Origin: Rhodoblastus sp963804045 | Lineage (GTDB): Bacteria; Pseudomonadota; Alphaproteobacteria; Rhizobiales; Beijerinckiaceae | Assembly (NCBI GenBank): GCA_963804045.1 | Contig: CAWDOR010000036.1 | Span: 62,001-126,000, forward strand | DNA length: 64,000 nucleotides | Direction: 5' to 3' | In this document: positions 8,223 to 16,168 of the stretch, piece by piece | Position numbering within the stretch: position 1 is the first letter of the stretch | Layout: each line of letters starts with the position of its first letter | Program-made: the position numbers and the translations under genes | The notes under the pieces: generated by a model | Seen by the model: the letters and a program-made list of their open reading frames with translations, nothing else | Databases searched by the model: none | What the model was told of the DNA's origin: nothing

Positions 8223-9401
8223 TCATGCCGATTCGGGTTCCGCGCCGCTGAAATGCCGCCCGTAAACCGTCAGGGTCAGGGCCGCCATGCGCTCGGCGGA
8301 AAAGCCGCGCGCATGGTCGCGGGCGCGCCGTCCCAAAGCCTCGCGCGCCGAGGCGCCGAGGCGCAGGGCCTCATCGGCGGCGCGGGCGAGCGCGGAGGGG
8401 GCCTCGGGCGGGATGGCCCAGCCGGTGCGCGCGGCGGGCTCGACTTTGGGCGGGGCCAGCGCCGATTCGAGGCTCTGGCCGGCCTCGCTTTGCAGCAGCG
8501 CCACCGGCGCGCCCAGCGCCTGGGCCTCGATCGCCAATTGCCCCGCGCCAGCGGGGGCGACCACCAGGGCGGCGGCGAGGCAGGCGACGGCGCGGTCGCC
8601 GCCGGCGACGCGCAGCACATGGCGGTCCAGTCCCATTTGCCGCGCCTGGGCCTCGAAGGGGCCGGAGGTCAGGTCGGCGCCCTCGGGATCGCGCCAGATG
8701 AAGCGCGCCTCATGGGCCTCATTGTCGAAAAAATTCTTGCGCGCCAATTGCTCCGCCGCCAGCAGGAAGAAGTTTTGCCGGTCTTTTGGTAGGCCGAGGC
8801 CGACGATCAGCCGTTCATACGGGCGCACCGTCCAATCCTGGCGCAGGTTTTTGACGTTTTCGGGCGAAAAGCCCTCGGCGGCGAAGGCGCGCAGATCGAC
8901 GCCGCGCAAGCCCCGGAAAAATCGCCCGGCGAGCTGGGGCCGCGCCGTTCTTGCGGCCTCGAGCGCCTCGTCGCTGAAAAACAGAATCGAATCGGCTTCG
9001 AGCGCCTGCGGGCCAAAATCCTCGGCGACCAGCGGAATTTGCAACCGGCGCGCGGCATGAAGCGCGGCGGCGAAGCCGGCGGCGCCGCGCAAATGGATCA
9101 GCTCGGCGCCCTCGCGTTGCGCCAGTTCCGCCAGCCGACCGCGATTGAAGGTGGCCGTCAGCGGATTGCGGGCGGCGAGGTCGAAGGGCAGGAAGACCCC
9201 GCCGCGCGCCTGCAATTCGCTCACCAGCGGCCCCGGCGCCCCGGCCACCAGGGCGCGGGCGCCGGCCTCGTCGAGCGCCGCGGCGGTTTCCAGACAGGCG
9301 AAAGCCTCCGGGCTGCGATCGAGCGCCGGAACCAGTTGCAGAATGGTGCGCCCGAACAGAAGCTGATGGTCGGCGATTTCCTCTTCGCCCCATGGCGTCA
9401 T
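8223..9401 (-). CDS. Glycosyltransferase (GT4-like, divergent)
   Basis: 392 aa. The start of the fold (GRTILQLVPALD) and the middle region (PYERLIVGLGLPKDRQ...) followed by a nucleotide-sugar-site-like C-terminal half (VVAPAGAGQLAIEAQALGAPV) match family 4 glycosyltransferases of Hyphomicrobiales. The usual EPFG-type glutamates are weakly kept, so the donor is unclear. It probably acts in cell-envelope polysaccharide or lipopolysaccharide synthesis. It is transcribed towards infC, with 174 bp between. Confidence 0.7.
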   Translation of the reverse strand: MTPWGEEEIADHQLLFGRTILQLVPALDRSPEAFACLETAAALDEAGARALVAGAPGPLVSELQARGGVFLPFDLAARNPLTATFNRGRLAELAQREGAELIHLRGAAGFAAALHAARRLQIPLVAEDFGPQALEADSILFFSDEALEAARTARPQLAGRFFRGLRGVDLRAFAAEGFSPENVKNLRQDWTVRPYERLIVGLGLPKDRQNFFLLAAEQLARKNFFDNEAHEARFIWRDPEGADLTSGPFEAQARQMGLDRHVLRVAGGDRAVACLAAALVVAPAGAGQLAIEAQALGAPVALLQSEAGQSLESALAPPKVEPAARTGWAIPPEAPSALARAADEALRLGASAREALGRRARDHARGFSAERMAALTLTVYGRHFSGAEPESA

Positions 9402-9472
9402 GACGGCTCCGCGGTTAAACCAGACGAATCGATTGATCCGAGAGTCTAGCCGCCCGCAAGGCCCAAAGCCAA

Positions 9473-10258
9473 ATGACCGAAAGCCAGCCCAAGCTCGAAT
9501 TTTTCACGGTCGCGCCGGAAAAGCCGCGTCTGGCCTATCTTTCCCGCGCCGGCGAGCGAAGGCCCGGCCTGTTCTGGCTCGGCGGCTATCGCTCCGACAT
9601 GCGCGGCGCCAAGGCGACATTTCTCGACGATCTGGCCGCCGAACAGACCCGCGCCTGCCTGCGTTTCGATTATTCCGGCCATGGCGAATCGGAAGGGCTG
9701 TTCGAAAAAGGAACCATTGGACAATGGTCTCGGGAAGCGGTCGCGATCTTCCGCGCTTTGACCGTGGGACCGCAGATCGTCGTCGGCTCCTCCATGGGCG
9801 GCTGGATCGCTTTGCTGCTCGCCCGCGAACTGGCGCGGCTGGGCGAGCAGGACCGGCTGGCGGGCATGATTCTCATCGCCCCGGCGACCGATTTCTCGCA
9901 AGAGCTGGTCTGGCCCAATCTGCCCGACAGCGCGCGCGCCACCTTGGCCGAAACGGGCGTTTGCGGCGACGGGTTCAATGTTTTCACGCGGGACTTCTTC
10001 GACGACGGCAAGTCCAACAGCCTGTTCGGCGGCGAAATCCGCAGCCATTGCCCCGTCCACGTGCTCCAGGGCATGCGAGACGAGTCCGTGCCCTGGCGCC
10101 ATGCGATGAAGCTGGTCGAACATCTCGCCGCCGACCCGGCGGTCGTGACGCTGGTCCGCGACGGCGACCACCGCCTGTCGCGCCCGCAAGACCTCGCGCT
10201 CTTGCGCGGCGCCCTGGCGCAAATGGACGCGGGATTACCAGCGTCAACGGTTCCTTAA
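9473..10258 (+). CDS. Alpha/beta hydrolase
   Basis: 261 aa. The nucleophile elbow GSSMGGW carries the probable catalytic serine; an oxyanion-type segment (LGGYRSDMRGAKA) and a DYSGHGESEG loop precede it, and the histidine is likely in GDHRLSRPQDL near the C-terminus. This is a general esterase/lipase-like fold of the kind related to mammalian ABHD10; substrate unknown. It is divergent from the glycosyltransferase gene, with 71 bp between the starts. Confidence 0.82.
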   Translation: MTESQPKLEFFTVAPEKPRLAYLSRAGERRPGLFWLGGYRSDMRGAKATFLDDLAAEQTRACLRFDYSGHGESEGLFEKGTIGQWSREAVAIFRALTVGPQIVVGSSMGGWIALLLARELARLGEQDRLAGMILIAPATDFSQELVWPNLPDSARATLAETGVCGDGFNVFTRDFFDDGKSNSLFGGEIRSHCPVHVLQGMRDESVPWRHAMKLVEHLAADPAVVTLVRDGDHRLSRPQDLALLRGALAQMDAGLPASTVP

Positions 10259-10357
10259 GGTTAATATGATGTGATTTTTTCGGGCCAAATCCCGGAAGCG
10301 CCAATTTCCGCCGACGGCCCGACGCGACAAAAATCGAGATCGCCGGGGAGGGGAACA

Positions 10358-10774
10358 ATGGCGAGTCAGGGTCCGCAACGGGAGGAAATTCTCGACTGGT
10401 GCCTGCCCGTCATTCATGACTGCCTGCGGGAATTCTATGTCGAATATTTCCCGTTGCGCTCGGCGGGCTTCAAGCTGCTGAGCGAGCGTCATTTCGCCCT
10501 GTGGTCGGCGCTGATTCGCGGCCAGTTCGACGCGGCCCGCGCCGACGCCGCCATTCTCGAGCAAAAGGCGGCGGGACTGAAACTCGACGCCGAAATCTGC
10601 CGCGCCGCCGATCGCTATATCGCCGCCGAAATTCTCGATCTGTCGTTGCGACGGTTCCGTCGCATGCCCAGGCAGGCCAAGGAAAATAATATGGCGTTGC
10701 TGGCGCTGTTGACGCAATTGCAGCGCCACGAGGCTTTTGCCGCCGCCGCGCCGGGCTTCAAACGCGCCGCGTGA
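10358..10774 (+). CDS. Conserved hypothetical protein
   Basis: 138 aa, starting at ATG 10358 behind a GGGGAGGGG ribosome binding site. The protein is soluble and mostly helical in character (EILDWCLPVIHDCLREFYVEYF...), with no motif I recognise and no signal peptide. It follows the hydrolase gene by 100 bp in the same direction, and the tRNA-Leu gene follows it. The frame could be extended to 10271 but the RBS favours the inner start. Confidence 0.6.
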   Translation: MASQGPQREEILDWCLPVIHDCLREFYVEYFPLRSAGFKLLSERHFALWSALIRGQFDAARADAAILEQKAAGLKLDAEICRAADRYIAAEILDLSLRRFRRMPRQAKENNMALLALLTQLQRHEAFAAAAPGFKRAA

Positions 10775-10843
10775 CATTTTGTTGAAATTAGGCGCCCGGA
10801 CGCGGGTTGACAGGCGCCCCCGCCCCCATAAAAGACGCGCCGG

Positions 10844-10930
10844 GCCCAGGTGGCGGAATTGGTAGACGCACCAGCTTCAGGTGCTGGCGCTCGCAAGGGC
10901 GTGGAGGTTCGAGTCCTCTCCTGGGCACCA
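10844..10930 (+). tRNA. tRNA-Leu (anticodon CAG), CCA encoded
   Basis: 87 nt. The acceptor stem GCCCAGG pairs with CCTGGGC (10920-10926), followed by A and an encoded CCA. The anticodon stem CCAGC/GCTGG holds loop TTCAGGT with anticodon CAG, reading CUG. A long variable arm (CGCTCGCAAGGGCG region) is typical of leucine tRNA, and the T arm GGTTCGAGTCC is standard. Confidence 0.96.
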
Positions 10931-10999
10931 ACACTCTTGTGTTGGTCGCCATCCCAAAAAGAAGCCAACACTTTTGTGTTGGTCGCGATCCCGAAAAAA
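10928..10999 (+). repeat. Tandem 37-bp repeat with two stem-loops after tRNA-Leu
   Basis: Two near-identical units follow the tRNA. Each starts with a perfect hairpin, CCAACAC-loop-GTGTTGG (10928-10945 and 10965-10982), and continues TCGC.ATCCC.AAAAA. The first hairpin begins in the tRNA's CCA. Each could act as a processing or termination signal, though the following base run is A rather than T. Confidence 0.7.
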
Positions 11000-11162
11000 A
11001 TCTTCTGTCGCGCGCAAAACTTTCGCCGCGGATCGGGATTTTAGCTTGCGCCGGTTTCTCCCCCGTCAGTTCGCGCGGAGCGCTTGAACAGCCGCCGCCG
11101 GTTTGCTAGGCGTTAAGCTCAATTCCGCCTGCTTCGGCGCCGCAAAGATTTTCGGAGTTTTC

Positions 11163-11669
11163 ATGTCGCGCGAAAAAATGTTCCGGGCTGTCGTGCTGGG
11201 TCTGGGCCTGGCTTTCGGTCTGGCCGCTCCCGCCGCCGCGCAGGGCGTGGCCAAGGGCAAGTTCGGCGATTGGGAAATGCGCTGCGAGACGCCGCCCGGC
11301 GCGTCGCGCGAGCAATGCGCCCTGATGCAGAGCGTCGCCGCCGAGGACAAGCCCAATGTCAATCTGGTGGTGATCGCGCTCAAGACGGCGGACGGCAAGA
11401 GCAAGCTGCTGCGCGTCATCGCCCCGCTCGGGGTGCTGCTGCCTTCCGGCCTCGGCCTCAAGGTCGATCAGACCGACGTCGGCCGCGCCGGCTTCGTTCG
11501 CTGCCTGCCGTCGGGCTGCGTCGCCGAAGTGGTGATGGACGACAAGCTGCTCGATCAGTTGCGCACCGGAAAGACCGGCACGTTCATCATCTTCCAGACG
11601 CCGGAAGAGGGCATAGGCATTCCGCTGACGCTGAACGGATTCAAGGACGGTTTTGACAAGCTGCCTTGA
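11163..11669 (+). CDS. Invasion-associated locus B (IalB) family exported protein
   Basis: 168 aa from ATG 11163. An N-terminal signal peptide (residues 1-27, hydrophobic core VVLGLGLAFGLAAPAAA, cut after AQ) is followed by the IalB-type domain: FGDWEMRCE, two cysteine pairs (RCETPPGASREQC, RCLPSGC) and a C-terminal GFKDGFDKL. Named after a Bartonella protein, the family is common in non-pathogenic alphaproteobacteria; its biochemical role is unknown. Probably periplasmic. It ends about 45 bp before the glycine riboswitch. Confidence 0.85.
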   Translation: MSREKMFRAVVLGLGLAFGLAAPAAAQGVAKGKFGDWEMRCETPPGASREQCALMQSVAAEDKPNVNLVVIALKTADGKSKLLRVIAPLGVLLPSGLGLKVDQTDVGRAGFVRCLPSGCVAEVVMDDKLLDQLRTGKTGTFIIFQTPEEGIGIPLTLNGFKDGFDKLP

Positions 11670-11712
11670 CTCGAGGCCCGCATTCGGGCGAGTTGAGACC
11701 GTCAGTCAACAA

Positions 11713-11954
11713 CCTCCGCGGAAGAGTCCGGTCGGAGCATGATGCCGAAAGGCGGCTTGCGGTTTTCGCAGGGAATCATGCTCATTAAAAACGCCGGCGC
11801 CGAAGGCGCAACCGCCCCGGAAACGCTCAGGCCCAAAGGACCGCGCGAGGGATGACGCTCTGGAAAGCGGCAGGCGAGAAACCTGCCCACCGAAGAGGGT
11901 AACCTGGATTTTTCCGGGGAAATCTTTCAGGTCGCGAGACAGAGGGGGCGAGCG
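11713..11954 (+). promoter_or_regulatory. Tandem glycine riboswitch upstream of gcvT
   Basis: Two aptamer cores are visible. Aptamer 1: GGAAGAG (11720-11726), GCCGAAGGCGCAACC (about 11800), CTCAGGCCCAAAGGACC. A linker GATGACGCTCTGG, as in other tandem glycine switches, leads to aptamer 2: GGAAAG, a GGCAGG/CCTGCC hairpin, ACCGAAGAGGGTAACC, TTTCAGGTC and GACAGAGGGGG. These are the conserved glycine-binding core blocks. It should turn on gcvT-gcvH when glycine is plentiful. Aptamer 1 has an unusually long variable hairpin (see the repeat at 11735-11783). Confidence 0.85.
11735..11783. repeat. Palindromic intergenic repeat inside riboswitch aptamer 1
   Basis: Inverted arms GAGCATGAT (11735-11743) and ATCATGCTC (11775-11783) are perfect complements and enclose a GC-rich centre with further pairing (GCCGAAAG.../..GGTTTTCGC). 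The form resembles the abundant short palindromic intergenic repeats of Hyphomicrobiales genomes. It sits where the variable peripheral stem of the first aptamer should be. Confidence 0.65.
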
Positions 11955-11992
11955 CCGGACCTTTGTTCCAGCGAATCGCTTAGGATGTCCGC

Positions 11993-13114
11993 ATGAGCCC
12001 TCCCATACCCACGCCCCTTCCCCTGCCCACGCCCTTGCACGCACTCCATCTCGGCCTCGGCGGCCGCATGGTGCCTTTCGCCGGCTATGAGCTGCCGGTG
12101 AACTATCCCGCCGGCATTATCGCCGAACATTTGTGGACCCGGGAAAACGCCGGCCTGTTCGACGTCTCCCATATGGGCCAGGCGTTTTTGCGCGGCGCCG
12201 GGGCCGCCGGGAAACTGGAGCGCCTGCTGCCTGGCGACATCCAGGCGCTGGCGCCGCGCCGCATCCGCTACAGCCAGTTCACCAATGCTGAAGGCGGCAT
12301 TCTCGACGATCTCATGGCGACCAGGCTCGACGACAAGGGCGACGCGCTGTTTCTGGTGGTCAACGCCGCCTGCAAGGGCCAGGACTTCGCCCATCTCCGG
12401 GCGCATTTGCCCGAACTGGCGCTTGAGCTCATCGAGGATCGCGCCCTGCTCGCGCTGCAAGGGCCCAAGTCGGCTTCGGCGCTGGAGCGGCATATTCCCG
12501 GCGTCGCCGGCCTCGGTTTCATGAGCCAGCAGGATTTTGTCTGGCGCGGCGAGACGCTGTTCGTCAGCCGCTCCGGCTATACCGGCGAGGATGGGTTCGA
12601 GATCTCCATCGCCGCCGATTTCGCCCAGGATTTCGCCGAGGCGCTGCTGGCGGAGGAGGAGGTTCAGGCCATTGGCCTGGGCGCCCGCGATTCGCTGCGG
12701 CTCGAAGCCGGCCTCTGCCTCTACGGCCATGACATAGACACGGAAACCAGCCCGATCGAGGCGGGGCTGGCCTGGTCGATCTCCAAGCGCCGCCGCGCCG
12801 AGGGTGGCTTTCCCGGCGCCGCGCGCATTCAGCGCGAGCTGGCGGAGGGTGTGAAAAGGATTCGCGTCGGCCTGACGCTTGAGGGCAAGGCTTTGGCGCG
12901 CGAAGGCGTTGAAATTGCCGACGCCGACGGCGCGCTCATTGGCCGCGTCACCTCCGGCGGCTTTGCGCCTTCCTTGAGCAAGCCGATCGCCATGGGCTAT
13001 GTGCCCCCAAGCTTTGCGGCGCCGGGGACGCAAGTCTCGCTGATGGTGCGCGGCAAGCCTTTGCTGGCGCGGGTCACCGCCCTGCCTTTCGTTCCCAACC
13101 GCTATCGCCGCTGA
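11993..13114 (+). CDS. gcvT: Aminomethyltransferase, glycine cleavage T protein
   Basis: 373 aa. Core features of GcvT are present: GGRMVPFAGYELPVNY near the N-terminus (folate side), DLMATRL and FVSRSGYTGEDGFEI in the middle, and the C-terminal barrel domain (GFAPSLSKPIAMGYVP). It moves the methylamine-derived one-carbon unit from lipoylated GcvH to tetrahydrofolate and releases ammonia. First gene behind the glycine riboswitch; gcvH follows after 17 bp. The N-terminus carries a Pro-rich lead (SPPIPTPLPLPTP) not usual in the family, so a later start is possible. Confidence 0.93.
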   Translation: MSPPIPTPLPLPTPLHALHLGLGGRMVPFAGYELPVNYPAGIIAEHLWTRENAGLFDVSHMGQAFLRGAGAAGKLERLLPGDIQALAPRRIRYSQFTNAEGGILDDLMATRLDDKGDALFLVVNAACKGQDFAHLRAHLPELALELIEDRALLALQGPKSASALERHIPGVAGLGFMSQQDFVWRGETLFVSRSGYTGEDGFEISIAADFAQDFAEALLAEEEVQAIGLGARDSLRLEAGLCLYGHDIDTETSPIEAGLAWSISKRRRAEGGFPGAARIQRELAEGVKRIRVGLTLEGKALAREGVEIADADGALIGRVTSGGFAPSLSKPIAMGYVPPSFAAPGTQVSLMVRGKPLLARVTALPFVPNRYRR

Positions 13115-13131
13115 CATCGAGGGGAGTTCCC

Positions 13132-13509
13132 ATGAGCGCCATTTTCTACACCAAGGACCATGAATATATCGCCGTCGATGGCGATTTCGGCGTGGTCGGC
13201 ATCACCGATTTCGCCCAATGCCAGCTCGGCGATGTGGTCTTTGTCGAGCTTCCCGAAGTGGGCAAGGCGACGAAAACCGGCGATCAGGCCGGCGTGGTCG
13301 AAAGCGTCAAGGCCGCCAGCGATGTTTTCGCCCCTGTGACCGGCGAAGTGATCGAGGTCAATGGCGCGCTGGAGGAGAATCCGGCCCTGGTCAATGAAGA
13401 CGCGCAGGGCAAAGGCTGGTTCTACAGGGTGAAGCTCGCTGACGCCGCCGAGCTGAAAAACCTGCTCGACGAGGCCGGCTACAAGGCCCTGCTGGAGTCC
13501 CTCGCTTGA
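13132..13509 (+). CDS. gcvH: Glycine cleavage system H protein
   Basis: 125 aa, the normal length. The lipoyl lysine is K60 in VVESVKAASD. GcvH carries the aminomethyl group between the P, T and L proteins. Strong GGGGAG ribosome binding site; its stop overlaps the TTG start of the next gene, so the DTW protein is read from the same message. Confidence 0.96.
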   Translation: MSAIFYTKDHEYIAVDGDFGVVGITDFAQCQLGDVVFVELPEVGKATKTGDQAGVVESVKAASDVFAPVTGEVIEVNGALEENPALVNEDAQGKGWFYRVKLADAAELKNLLDEAGYKALLESLA

Positions 13510-14216
13510 CCGATCAAGACGCGCCTGCCTGTCCGCATTGCGCCAAGCCGGAATTCCTCTGTGTCTGCGCCGAGGTCGAGCCGGTCAAAACCAAGACCGC
13601 GCTGCTGATCCTGCAACATCCGCAGGAGCAGGACCGGCTGCTGGGCACGGCGGGCGTGGCGCATCGCGCCCTTTCCAATTCGGTGTTGAAGGTGGGCCTG
13701 TCCTGGCCGAGCCTGTCAAAGGTTTTGGGGCGCGACGCCGATCCCAGCCAATGGGCGGTGCTGCATCTGGGCGCGACGCGCGCCGCCGATCTGCCGCGCG
13801 ACCGCGAATTGGTGGTGCTGGATAAAAAAGGCGCGGCGCTGGAAAATCAGGACAAGGCGCTGGCGGGCCTGCGCGGGGTGGTGATTTTCGACGGCTCCTG
13901 GAGCCAGGCGAAGACCCTGTGGTGGCGCAATCCCTGGGTGCTCAAGGCGAGGCGTCTTGCCTTGAATCCGCGCCAGAAATCGCTTTATGGCGCCCTGCGC
14001 CGCGAGCCGCGCCGCGAGGCTTTGTCGACGCTGGAGGCGGCGGCGCTGGCGGTAAGCCGGCTCGACGGCAAGCCAGAGATCGAGACGGCTCTGCTCGGCT
14101 CCTTTGAAAAAATGCTCGACAAATATCGCGCCGCCGTGGCCGCGGAATTGGTGGCGCCGGAAAACAAGGCCAAAACCAAAGCCAAAACAAAAAAATCAGC
14201 GCCGCCGGCGGGCTGA
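13506..14216 (+). CDS. DTW-domain protein (tRNA-uridine aminocarboxypropyltransferase-like)
   Basis: 236 aa from TTG 13506, which overlaps the gcvH stop. N-terminal cysteines (CPHCAKPEFLCVC) form the probable zinc site; the family motif is present as DGSW (usually DTW) in VVIFDGSWSQAKTLWWRNP. Relatives such as E. coli TapT use SAM to put an aminocarboxypropyl group on a tRNA uridine (acp3U47). The C-terminus is a Lys-rich tail. Coupling to gcvTH suggests shared expression rather than shared pathway. Confidence 0.85.
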   Translation: MTDQDAPACPHCAKPEFLCVCAEVEPVKTKTALLILQHPQEQDRLLGTAGVAHRALSNSVLKVGLSWPSLSKVLGRDADPSQWAVLHLGATRAADLPRDRELVVLDKKGAALENQDKALAGLRGVVIFDGSWSQAKTLWWRNPWVLKARRLALNPRQKSLYGALRREPRREALSTLEAAALAVSRLDGKPEIETALLGSFEKMLDKYRAAVAAELVAPENKAKTKAKTKKSAPPAG

Positions 14217-14222
14217 TTTTTT
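14190..14222. terminator. Bidirectional intrinsic terminator
   Basis: A-run plus ATCAGC (14190-14200) pairs with GCTGAT plus T-run (14212-14222) around a GC-rich loop, giving a symmetric hairpin that can end transcription in both directions. It overlaps the last codons of the two convergent genes, the DTW protein and the DUF2809 protein. Confidence 0.7.
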
Positions 14223-14606
14223 CGGCGCGAACAGGCCGTCGAGTCCATAGGCGCCGGCCAGTCCGGCGCCATAGGCGAGAAAATTCCAGGGCGAGAAGAT
14301 TTTGCCCAGGGTCCAGGCGCCGGCGGCGGTCATGCGGAACACGTCGAGCGCCGGGGTGTGGACCAGCTTGAGAAATTCGATCAAAGCGCAGAGCAGGGCC
14401 GCGACATAAAGCGCCTGATCGCGCGGGCGGTTGCGCAGCAGCAGGGCGACGAGAAAATAAAACATCGCCGCCCAGAGCGCGGAGCCGCCATACTTGACCC
14501 AGAAGGCGGGAACGCCTGACGCCCCGCCATAGGCGCGCAGGAAAACGCCGCCGGCGATCGTCAAGGCCAAGGCGATCGCACGCTTGACGGGCAGGGCGAG
14601 GGTCAT
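14196..14606 (-). CDS. DUF2809 family membrane protein
   Basis: 136 aa with about four membrane helices. The pattern KYGGSALWAAMFYFLVALLL followed by ALLCALIEFLKL and the helix-ending tail ...YGAGLAGAYGLDGL fits DUF2809. Function unknown; inner membrane. It is convergent with the DTW gene and shares a terminator with it; gcvPB is upstream on the same strand, almost touching once its frame is corrected. Confidence 0.75.
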   Translation of the reverse strand: MTLALPVKRAIALALTIAGGVFLRAYGGASGVPAFWVKYGGSALWAAMFYFLVALLLRNRPRDQALYVAALLCALIEFLKLVHTPALDVFRMTAAGAWTLGKIFSPWNFLAYGAGLAGAYGLDGLFAPKKSARRRR

Positions 14607-14656
14607 CTCCGCTCAGACCTGCGGCGGTTCGCGATGGCCTTCCGGCTTTTTGAAGG

Positions 14657-16168
14657 TCAGCACCGGCTTGCGCGCGGCGCTGGTCTCGTCGAGCCTCTGG
14701 CGCGGCGCATAAAAAGGCGCCCGGTAAAGCGCTCGACCTCGCCATTCTTCACGCTCAAGGCGAGATCGCGCAGCGTGGCGATGAACATGTCCAGCGACGC
14801 GGCGGATTCCGATTCGGTCGGCTCGATCAGCATGGCGCCATGGACCACCAGCGGGAAATAGACGGTCATCGGGTGGATTCCCTCGTCGATCATCGCCTTG
14901 GCGAAATCCAGCACGGTGACGCCGCTGTCCTTCAGCCAGCCGTCATCGAACAGGGCTTCATGCATGCACAGCCGCTCGGCGAAGGGCGAGGACATCACAT
15001 CCTTGAGCCCGACGCGGACATAATTGGCGGCGAGCACGGCGTCCTCGGAGGCCTGGGCCAGACCGTCGCCGCCATGCGAGAGCATGTAGCTGAGCGCGCG
15101 GACATACATGCCCATCTGCCCATGAAAGGCTGACATGCGCCCGAAGCTTTGCGAGCCCTCGGCGTCCTCGACCAGAACCAGTTTTTCGCCGTCGCGGCGC
15201 AGGAAGGGAACCGGCGCATAAGGCGCGAGGCGGCTGGACAGCACCACGGGACCGGCGCCCGGCCCGCCGCCGCCATGGGGGGTGGAAAAAGTCTTGTGCA
15301 GATTGATATGCATGGCGTCGACGCCGAGATCGCCGGGCCGCACCTTGCCGACAATGGCGTTGAAATTGGCGCCGTCGCAGTAGAAATAGGCCCCGGCCTC
15401 ATGAACCAGACGGGCGATTTCGACGATTTCGCGCTCGAACAACCCGCAGGTGTTGGGATTGGTCAGCATGATCGCGGCGACATCGGGGCCAAGCGCGGCG
15501 GCGACCGCGCCGGCATGAACCAGCCCGTCCTCGCCCGCCGGAATGGGGCGCACGGTGAAGCCCAGCGCGGCGGCGGTGGCGGGATTGGTGCCATGGGCGG
15601 AGTCCGGCGCCAGCACCACCTTGCGCGTCGCCGCCTCGCCGCGGGCGGAAATGGCCGCCTTGATCGCCATCATCCCGCACATTTCGCCATGGGCCCCGGC
15701 CTTGGGCGACAGCGCCACGGCTTCCGTCCCTGTCAATTCAGTCAGCCAGCGCGACAATTCCCGCATCAGCTCCAGCGCGCCCTGCACAGTGGATTGCGGC
15801 TGCAAGGGGTGAATGTCGGCAAAACCAGGCAGTCGCGCCATTTTCTCGTTGAGGCGCGGATTATGCTTCATGGTGCACGAGCCGAGCGGATAAAGCCCTG
15901 AGTCAATGGCGTAATTCTGCTTGGACAGCCGCACGTAATGGCGCAGCGCCTCGGGCTCGCTCAGGCCCGGCAGGCCCAGCGGCGACTGGCGCTCCAGCCC
16001 GCCGAGGCGGGATTTGAACGGAGCGGGCGGATCGATATCGACGCCGGAAATATCCTCGCGGCCATGTTCGAAAATCAGCCCGGTCTCATGGGCGAGGCCA
16101 TGATGGCCGGAGAAGGTGCGCGGCAGTTTTTTCTCGGCGAAGCGCGGACGCCCAAATGTCTGGTTCAT
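14657..16168 (-). CDS. gcvPB: Glycine dehydrogenase (decarboxylating) subunit 2, C-terminus frameshifted
   Basis: 503 aa as read. PLP-site region with HINLHKTFSTPHGGGGPGAGP (lysine in NLHKT) and the GLYPLGSCTMKHNP segment are typical GcvPB. Start ATG 16168 overlaps the gcvPA stop (ATGA). After ERFTG the read frame goes into a foreign tail; adding one base in the run at 14720-14723 gives APFYAPRQRLDE...KPVLTFKKPEG..., the normal C-terminus, with a stop at 14613 (518 aa). So one base is missing, most likely a sequencing error. With GcvPA it decarboxylates glycine and loads GcvH. Confidence 0.92.
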   Translation of the reverse strand: MNQTFGRPRFAEKKLPRTFSGHHGLAHETGLIFEHGREDISGVDIDPPAPFKSRLGGLERQSPLGLPGLSEPEALRHYVRLSKQNYAIDSGLYPLGSCTMKHNPRLNEKMARLPGFADIHPLQPQSTVQGALELMRELSRWLTELTGTEAVALSPKAGAHGEMCGMMAIKAAISARGEAATRKVVLAPDSAHGTNPATAAALGFTVRPIPAGEDGLVHAGAVAAALGPDVAAIMLTNPNTCGLFEREIVEIARLVHEAGAYFYCDGANFNAIVGKVRPGDLGVDAMHINLHKTFSTPHGGGGPGAGPVVLSSRLAPYAPVPFLRRDGEKLVLVEDAEGSQSFGRMSAFHGQMGMYVRALSYMLSHGGDGLAQASEDAVLAANYVRVGLKDVMSSPFAERLCMHEALFDDGWLKDSGVTVLDFAKAMIDEGIHPMTVYFPLVVHGAMLIEPTESESAASLDMFIATLRDLALSVKNGEVERFTGRLFMRRARGSTRPAPRASRC

